A DNA stretch of 64,000 bases from Dongshaea marina (lineage in GTDB: Bacteria; Pseudomonadota; Gammaproteobacteria; Enterobacterales; Aeromonadaceae): the NCBI RefSeq assembly GCF_003072645.1, contig NZ_CP028897.1, forward strand, positions 2,741,658-2,805,657, given 5' to 3'. The position numbers were made by a program, and so were the translations under genes. The notes beneath the pieces are model-generated. The model was not told the DNA's origin. It was given only the letters and a program-made list of their open reading frames with translations, and did not search any database. Positions 58,972 through 64,000 of this stretch are shown piece after piece. Numbering within the stretch: position 1 is the stretch's first letter; each line of letters starts with the position of its first letter.

Positions 58972-60916
58972 TTAATTGGAGTGTTGATCCGCCTCACGAA
59001 GTGCGATCAGGGTATCAAGCATCGCCGGGTTGGCTAGTGCTGAGATATCGCCCAGTTGATCCCCCTCCATCATCGCGATCTTGCGGAGCACCCGACGCAT
59101 GATCTTACCGGAGCGGGTTTTTGGAAGATCCGGGACGATCAGGATCTCATCCGGGGTGGCTATCGGCCCGATGTGATGACGCACCTCGTTTTTAAGCTCC
59201 CCGATCAGGTTATCACTCATGGCGTAACCCTCTTTGAGGATCACAAAGGCGAACAGGCTCTGCCCCTTGATCGGGTGCGGAATATCCACCACAGCCGCCT
59301 CGGCACAGGCCGGATGATTGGTCAGCGCGCTCTCAACCTCGGCACTGCCGATGCGATGCCCCGACACATTGATGACATCATCTACCCTTCCGGTGATCCA
59401 GTAATAGCCATCCTTATCCCGGTAGGCTCCATCACCGGTATAAAAATAACCACAGTGGTTGTTAAAATACGCACTTGTGTAGCGCTGATGATCCCCATAG
59501 ATGGTCCGGGCAATTCCCGGCCAGCTCTTGCGGATCGCAAGCTCTCCCTGACAGTCGGGGCCTATCATGGGTTTACCCTCCTCCCCAGGATCACAGGATC
59601 AACTCCGAAGAAAGGATGGGCAGCTGAGCCCGGCTTACTCTCGGTCACTCCTGGCAGTGGCGAGATCATAATCCCGCCGCACTCGGTCTGCCACCAGGTA
59701 TCCACAATGGCGCAACGTTGCTGACCGATCGCTTCATGATACCAACGCCAGGTCTCCTGATCGATAGGCTCTCCGACCGTACCCAAAATCCGCAGTGATG
59801 AGCGATCATAGCCCTCTAACCACTGATCGCCGTGCTTGGCAACGGTACGCAGTGAGGTCGGAGCCGTATAGAAAATATTGATCTTATGGCGCTCTACCAT
59901 GTCCCAGTAGCGGCCCGGATCAGGATAGGTCGGCAGGCTTTCGAACATGACAGTGGTTGCCCCGTTGGCAAGGGGCCCGTAGACCACATAACTGTGTCCG
60001 GTGATCCAGCCGATATCTGCCAGGCAGGCATAGATCTCTCCCGGGTGGTAATCAAAAACATACTGGTGGGTCACCGAGGCGTAGAGCAGGTAGCCTGCAG
60101 TGGTATGCATGATCCCCTTCGGGGCTCCGGTACTCCCGGAAGTATAAAGCAGAAATAGCGGGGCCTCACTATCCATCGGCTCACAGGGGCAGTATGGACG
60201 CTCGGCCCGCATCACCTCATCCAGGTAAAAGTCACGACCATGCAGCATTCCGATCTGGGCACCGGTACGGCGTGCGACAAATAGAGTATGCACGCCGGGA
60301 CAGGCCGCAACCGCTTCATCTGCCGTCCGCTTCAGGGGGATCCTTTTTGGCCCCCTGACCCTTCATCGGCGGTGATCAGAAGTTTGGCATTGGCGTTGAG
60401 GATCCGATCGCGCAGCGCCTCAGCACTGAACCCGGCAAACACCACCATATGCACGGCACCAATCCTCGCACAGGCCAACATGGCGATGGTTGCTTCCGGG
60501 ATCATCGGCATATAGATAGCAACACAGTCACCTTTGCGGATCCCACGCTTTTTCAGGGCATTTGCCATTCGGCAGACTTCCCGGTGCAGCTCCTGGTAGG
60601 TGATGGTTCGACCTTCATCCGGCTCATTGCCCTCCCAGATGATGGCAGGTTGATCCGCTTTGTCCTGCAGGTGACGGTCGACACAGTTGTAACAGACGTT
60701 GAGCTGCCCCTCGAGGAACCAGGAAAAAAGTCCCTCCTCCATCACCTCATTTTTGACCTGCTTGAAGGGGTGGATCCACTCCAGGTGACTGCGAGCCAAT
60801 GTTCCCCAAAATTTTTCAGGCTCATTAATACTCTCTTTGTACATCTGCTGATATTCCGCCAAGCTTGAGATGTGTGCTACCTGACGAATTCTTTCGGGAA
60901 TGGGGTATCTCTCCAT
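58972..60916 (-). CDS. acs: acetyl-CoA synthetase (two one-base frameshifts)
   Basis: This adenylate-forming enzyme activates acetate with ATP and CoA. Motifs are WFLEGQLNVCYNCVDRHL, IYMPMIPEA, LYTSGSTGAPKGIMH, DTWWQTECGG, YFYTGDGAYRDKDGYYWITGR and, near the C-terminus, TRSGKIMRRVLRK with the acetylation-regulated Lys. The frame breaks at CCC 60359-60361, where one more base gives DEGVRGPKRIPLKRTADEAV. It breaks again at C4 59583-59586, where one more base gives VILGEEGKPMIGPDCQGEL. Corrected, it has 648 residues (E. coli 652). Both breaks are in G/C runs, so one working gene is likely. Confidence 0.92.
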
Positions 60917-61169
60917 GATTATTTCCTCTTATCTTAATTTAGCAGTGAACTATTTATTTCCCCCAGCAATATATCTGCTGAAAGATTCTTTAACTGAATA
61001 CTGTAGGGACTTATTCTATAATTTCTCACTTGCCTGATATTAATAATAAAGCAATAAGTATCTGCGCATTTATCTATGGCTTATCGAGATAAATTATCTA
61101 AAGGAAACTGGCGGATAAACCAATAAGCCTCAGGTTAGCGCCTATTGCATTGTAAAAGGCTCGAAATAA

Positions 61170-61955
61170 CTACTGCATGTTCCAGCCATGAGAAACAATC
61201 AGCGACTGCCCCGTCAGGGCATTGCCAGAAAATGTTGCAAAAAACAGTGCTGTATTTGCAATATCATCAATTGTTGAAAACTCACCATCAACCGTATCTT
61301 TAAGCATTGAAGCCTTTACTTCTGACTCACTCAAATTCTCTGCTGCAGCGCGAAGTGGGATCTGTTGCCTCACGAGATCGGTCCACACATATCCGGGGGC
61401 AATAAGGTTCGCAGTAATATTGTGCTTTCCTCCCTCTACTGCCAGAGATCGGGTGAGACCTAGCTGGGCATGCTTTGCTGAAACATAGGCAGATTTATTT
61501 TCAGAGGCGCATACAGAGTGAACAGATCCGATGGTAATTATCTTTCCGCTGCTAGCAGACTTAATCATCTGTTGCATGCAGTATTTAGAGATTAAGAAAC
61601 TTCCTGTCAAGTGAACATTTATCATTTTATTCCAGGATTCAAGTTCAAACTCCTCAACGGGTGATATCGTCTGTATGCCAGCATTATTAACAAGAATGTC
61701 AATTTGACCGAATGTGATCATCGCTCTTTCAACCACATATTTAATCATCTCCTCGCTCTCAACATTCAGACGCAGACCCAGAGATAGATTACCGGTTTCA
61801 CTGGTAATCATGGCAGCAAGATCTTCGGCCTCTCCTAAATTAAGGTCTGCAATGACAGTATTTGCGCCATGTCGTGCAAAAGTCTCTGCGATTCCCCGGC
61901 CAATCCCCCTGGCTCCGCCAGTGATAATTACGACCTTTCCGGCCAAATCAAACAT
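61170..61955 (-). CDS. 3-hydroxybutyrate dehydrogenase-type SDR
   Basis: The 261 residues carry the NAD motif TGGARGIG (about 12-19), LVNNAGIQ, the active-site block GSVHSVCASENKSAYVSAKHA (Ser, Tyr, Lys) and NLIAPGYVWTDLVRQQI. The NKSAYVSAKH and LVRQQI segments are typical of D-3-hydroxybutyrate dehydrogenase (BdhA), which interconverts 3-hydroxybutyrate and acetoacetate. It is followed on the same strand by acs. An acetoacetate decarboxylase gene lies just upstream, which fits acetoacetate as the shared metabolite. Confidence 0.85.
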   Translation of the reverse strand: MFDLAGKVVIITGGARGIGRGIAETFARHGANTVIADLNLGEAEDLAAMITSETGNLSLGLRLNVESEEMIKYVVERAMITFGQIDILVNNAGIQTISPVEEFELESWNKMINVHLTGSFLISKYCMQQMIKSASSGKIITIGSVHSVCASENKSAYVSAKHAQLGLTRSLAVEGGKHNITANLIAPGYVWTDLVRQQIPLRAAAENLSESEVKASMLKDTVDGEFSTIDDIANTALFFATFSGNALTGQSLIVSHGWNMQ

Positions 61956-62155
61956 GGTAAATTCCTATATGCTATATTTAGAACTACATATTTTTATTGT
62001 TTTTATTCAATAATCTATAGATTACTCATAGAAAAATCAGTAATCTATACACAATCTGGAAGGTCCTGTTAGTTCATCTGCAATAAAATTAAATCAACCC
62101 CTGCACTCGGTGAATTACAAGGGTTGATTCATCACAATGAAAGAAAGGCTATTAA

Positions 62156-62904
62156 TTATCTATCATGGTTAAGATAATCGATTGCAACCTCTCCATAAGG
62201 CAGGGTCAAATCCGCGATAAAGTGAGATGCCGAAACAACTCTTTTAATCGGTAATTCATTCACCGGAGCCATCGCATGGGCATGCAACTCCAGCGCCGCC
62301 GGCCCTGTATAAGCCCACTTCACCTGAATATCTGTCATCTGGTAACGAACCAGCTGGCAGATGGCTGGTGTTCCATCCACATGTGGGATCGACTTAACCA
62401 GGAAGTTCTGACCCCCAGAGCCTCCTGAACCGCCAGTTTATCCAGCTCTTCAAACTTAAAGCCCATGGTGCCTGTCGCAACCCGGGTTTTGCCATAGTCC
62501 AGGGTGCCGAGCAGGGTATCACCGTCTACTTCCAGTTTTGGTGCACCCAGTTTCTTAGGAAAGCCCCAGATCTCGCGGCCCCCGGCGATCGGCGGATGGC
62601 AATCCAAAAACATCGAGTGCACATAGGTTCCTGGCTGTCCCTCGAAAGTCACAGGGATCACCTGCCCCGACTCATTAAAATCTCCAAAGCCGCTTGAGTT
62701 TGGCATCCGCATAAATTCATACTTAACCAGAGGCTCCGGCGCTTCCAGCCCCGGTGGTAAGATACGGGCCAGTGCATCTGGATCTGTTTCATAGGTAATA
62801 ATGAAATATTCACGATCCACGAATCGATTCGGCGCAACCGTATAGGCTGGATTTCCCTGCTGTACAGGCATCTCGAATGGATATTTACTCGGCTTAGTTT
62901 CCAT
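62156..62904 (-). CDS. adc: acetoacetate decarboxylase (one-base frameshift)
   Basis: Adc converts acetoacetate to acetone and CO2 through a Schiff base. The catalytic Lys pair is visible in [13 protein letters not shown] (Lys117/118), with [11 protein letters not shown] before it. As printed, the frame stops early at 62335. One more base in C5 at 62413-62417 gives [21 protein letters not shown] and continues to 62156 ([13 protein letters not shown]), making 249 residues, the normal size. It lies between the 3-hydroxybutyrate dehydrogenase gene and an unknown short gene plus butyrate kinase. Confidence 0.88.
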
Positions 62905-62924
62905 AATACTTCCTGATGAATCTT

Positions 62925-63221
62925 TTATTCATAATAATTAGCAATGGCATATGGAGTAATTCCAAACCATGGATAGTTACTGGTTTGGTGAGGTTTTGAA
63001 ACTCTCTGCGACTCCATGATGGAAAGGGCCTTTTTTCCATCAACAGCATTGACTTGATAGGGAGATACAGTAAAACCCTGGTGTAGCAGACTAATCACAA
63101 TATCCCCAGCATCATGATCGTCCAGAGACTGTGCCATGGTCACATTATCTTTAACCATAAAAATGTATCTGCTTTCTTTCATGAGCTGAAACATTCCTTC
63201 TGTACTCAACAGATTGATCAT
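62925..63221 (-). CDS. unknown small protein between butyrate kinase and adc
   Basis: This 98-residue frame runs from ATG 63221. TTG 63233 would add four residues but lies within a hairpin. No clear ribosome site is present. The peptide contains [38 protein letters not shown] and [17 protein letters not shown], with no signal peptide. I recognise no family. Its stop is 20 bases before adc, so the two are likely co-transcribed. Confidence 0.5.
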   Translation of the reverse strand: MINLLSTEGMFQLMKESRYIFMVKDNVTMAQSLDDHDAGDIVISLLHQGFTVSPYQVNAVDGKKALSIMESQRVSKPHQTSNYPWFGITPYAIANYYE

Positions 63222-63226
63222 ATAAC

Positions 63227-63253
63227 GAGCCAAAAACCTTACGTTTTTGGCTC
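63227..63253 (-). terminator. terminator-like hairpin after butyrate kinase
   Basis: A perfect 10-bp stem GAGCCAAAAA / TTTTTGGCTC with a 7-base loop starts 17 bases past the butyrate kinase stop. The T-run lies inside the stem rather than after it, so termination may be partial, letting some transcription into adc. Confidence 0.55.
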
Positions 63254-63270
63254 CCCAATCTGTTTATATT

Positions 63271-64000
63271 TTAATAGTCCAGAATTGGTCTTAATCCACG
63301 CAGCGCATCATAAGTCCCCTGACACAGTGCCTGCATCTCATCCTCACCCGGATAGATCACTACCTCAGGTGTAATGAACTGTACCCGGCTGGAGATCCAA
63401 TCGGTGAGAAGGCCTGAGTGGGCAATGCTGCCGGTCAGCAAGATTGCATCCACCTTACCGGACAAGGCAACGGCACAACCACCGATCTCTTTGGCAACCT
63501 GGTAGGCCATCGCCTCAAAGATCTGATTTGCCTTTACATCACCTTCCAGCGCACGGCTTTCTACTTCACGCATATCCTTGGTTTCCAGGTAGCTGTAGAC
63601 TCCGCCTTCACCAATCAGCTTCTTATAAACTTCCTGGTAGCTGTACTTACCGGAGAAGCACATATCGATCAAAGCCAGAGGTGGCACACCACCGGCACGC
63701 TCAGGTGAGAAGGGACCATCACCACCCAGAGCAGAGTTCACATCAACAATACGGCCGGCCTTGTGCGCACCAATGCTGATCCCGCTTCCCAGGTGAGCCA
63801 CAATCAGGTTTAACTCTTCGGTCGACTTGTTCTGCTCTTTGGCATAACGCGTCGCAACAGCTTTCTGATTCAGCGCATGGAAGCTACGAACCCTGGAGAT
63901 ATCAGCCATACCGGAGAATTTTGCAATCTCCTCATACTCATCAACCATGACAGGATCAACGGTGTAGGCGACTTTGTCAGCAGACACCTCTTTGGCCAAC
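63271..64000 (-). CDS. buk: butyrate kinase, 5' end cut by window edge
   Basis: The visible 243 or so residues are the C-terminal two thirds of a butyrate kinase of the acetate/propionate kinase superfamily. LNLIVAHLGSGISIGAHKAGRIVDVNSALGGDGPFSPERAG is the family's central block, followed by AMAYQVAKEIGGCAVALSGKVDAILLTGSIAHS and YPGEDEMQALCQG. It makes butyryl phosphate from butyrate (or the reverse, with ATP gain). The frame is open to base 64000, so the start lies outside. A phosphotransbutyrylase gene may lie just beyond the edge. Confidence 0.92.
   Translation of the reverse strand, partial: LAKEVSADKVAYTVDPVMVDEYEEIAKFSGMADISRVRSFHALNQKAVATRYAKEQNKSTEELNLIVAHLGSGISIGAHKAGRIVDVNSALGGDGPFSPERAGGVPPLALIDMCFSGKYSYQEVYKKLIGEGGVYSYLETKDMREVESRALEGDVKANQIFEAMAYQVAKEIGGCAVALSGKVDAILLTGSIAHSGLLTDWISSRVQFITPEVVIYPGEDEMQALCQGTYDALRGLRPILDY

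Noticed and set aside
1-64000. CRISPR arrays, tRNA and rRNA genes
   Set aside because: No regularly spaced direct repeats, no cloverleaf with the T-loop consensus and no rRNA-like sequence was seen on either strand.

Overview
The window is chromosomal DNA of a gammaproteobacterium. It carries LpxM, MscS, glutaredoxin 2, the GltB/GltD pair, an E. coli-type KdpFABC-DE set, ScsABCD-type copper/thiol proteins, a chitobiose PTS and a GH18 chitinase. This mixture suggests a marine or brackish facultative anaerobe of the Aeromonas/Celerinatantimonas/Vibrio kind. The genus cannot be fixed from the sequence alone. The core has moderate GC. The fimbrial block (1-4650) and an orphan gene (46753-47535) are clearly richer in A+T and look acquired.

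Layout: (a) 1-4650, an alpha-type (CS1/CFA-I-like) chaperone-usher-tip adhesin operon cut by the left edge, facing a PAS-HTH regulator. (b) 6223-14255, a kdp operon on the minus strand with two tandem KdpF-like micropeptides and a structured intergenic repeat between kdpB and kdpC. (c) 14511-22294, mscS, grxB, lpxM, a GAF-GGDEF diguanylate cyclase, an HDOD protein, a secreted MsrA-MsrB fusion, an S66 LD-carboxypeptidase and two small membrane proteins. (d) 22487-30212, two tandem sdaC-sdaA serine uptake and deamination operons, each with its own terminator, separated by a repeat-rich spacer. (e) 30836-41568, a solute-binding protein, gltBD, a nitrilase-family amidase, a PaaK-like ligase and an MFS transporter. 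(f) 41914-45584, the scs operon. (g) 45802-54648, an SDR, an AT-rich orphan, and a chitin/chitobiose locus (GH18, PTS EIIB-EIIC-EIIA, GH4, LacI) beside a decayed duplicate of its control region. (h) 55313-57737, a purine permease gene split by a 976-bp IS982-type insertion sequence. (i) 58098-64000, an EEP-family phosphatase/nuclease, acetyl-CoA synthetase, 3-hydroxybutyrate dehydrogenase, acetoacetate decarboxylase and butyrate kinase, a short-chain acid and ketone cluster.

One pattern cuts across the window. At least 13 sites in 10 genes (kdpB, lpxM, sdaA copy 1, gltB twice, the nitrilase, scsB, the PTS EIIC twice, the purine permease, acs twice, adc) are out of frame by exactly one missing base. 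In every case adding one G or C to a G/C run restores a full-length family protein. That uniformity points to undercalled G/C homopolymers in the sequence rather than real gene loss, so these genes are annotated as single CDSs with corrected extents.

The most novel material is a family of intergenic elements (4741-4950, 10141-10283 and several in 26205-27361). Their hairpins keep loop sequences while stem bases change in pairs. The tandem kdpF-like micropeptides are also unusual.
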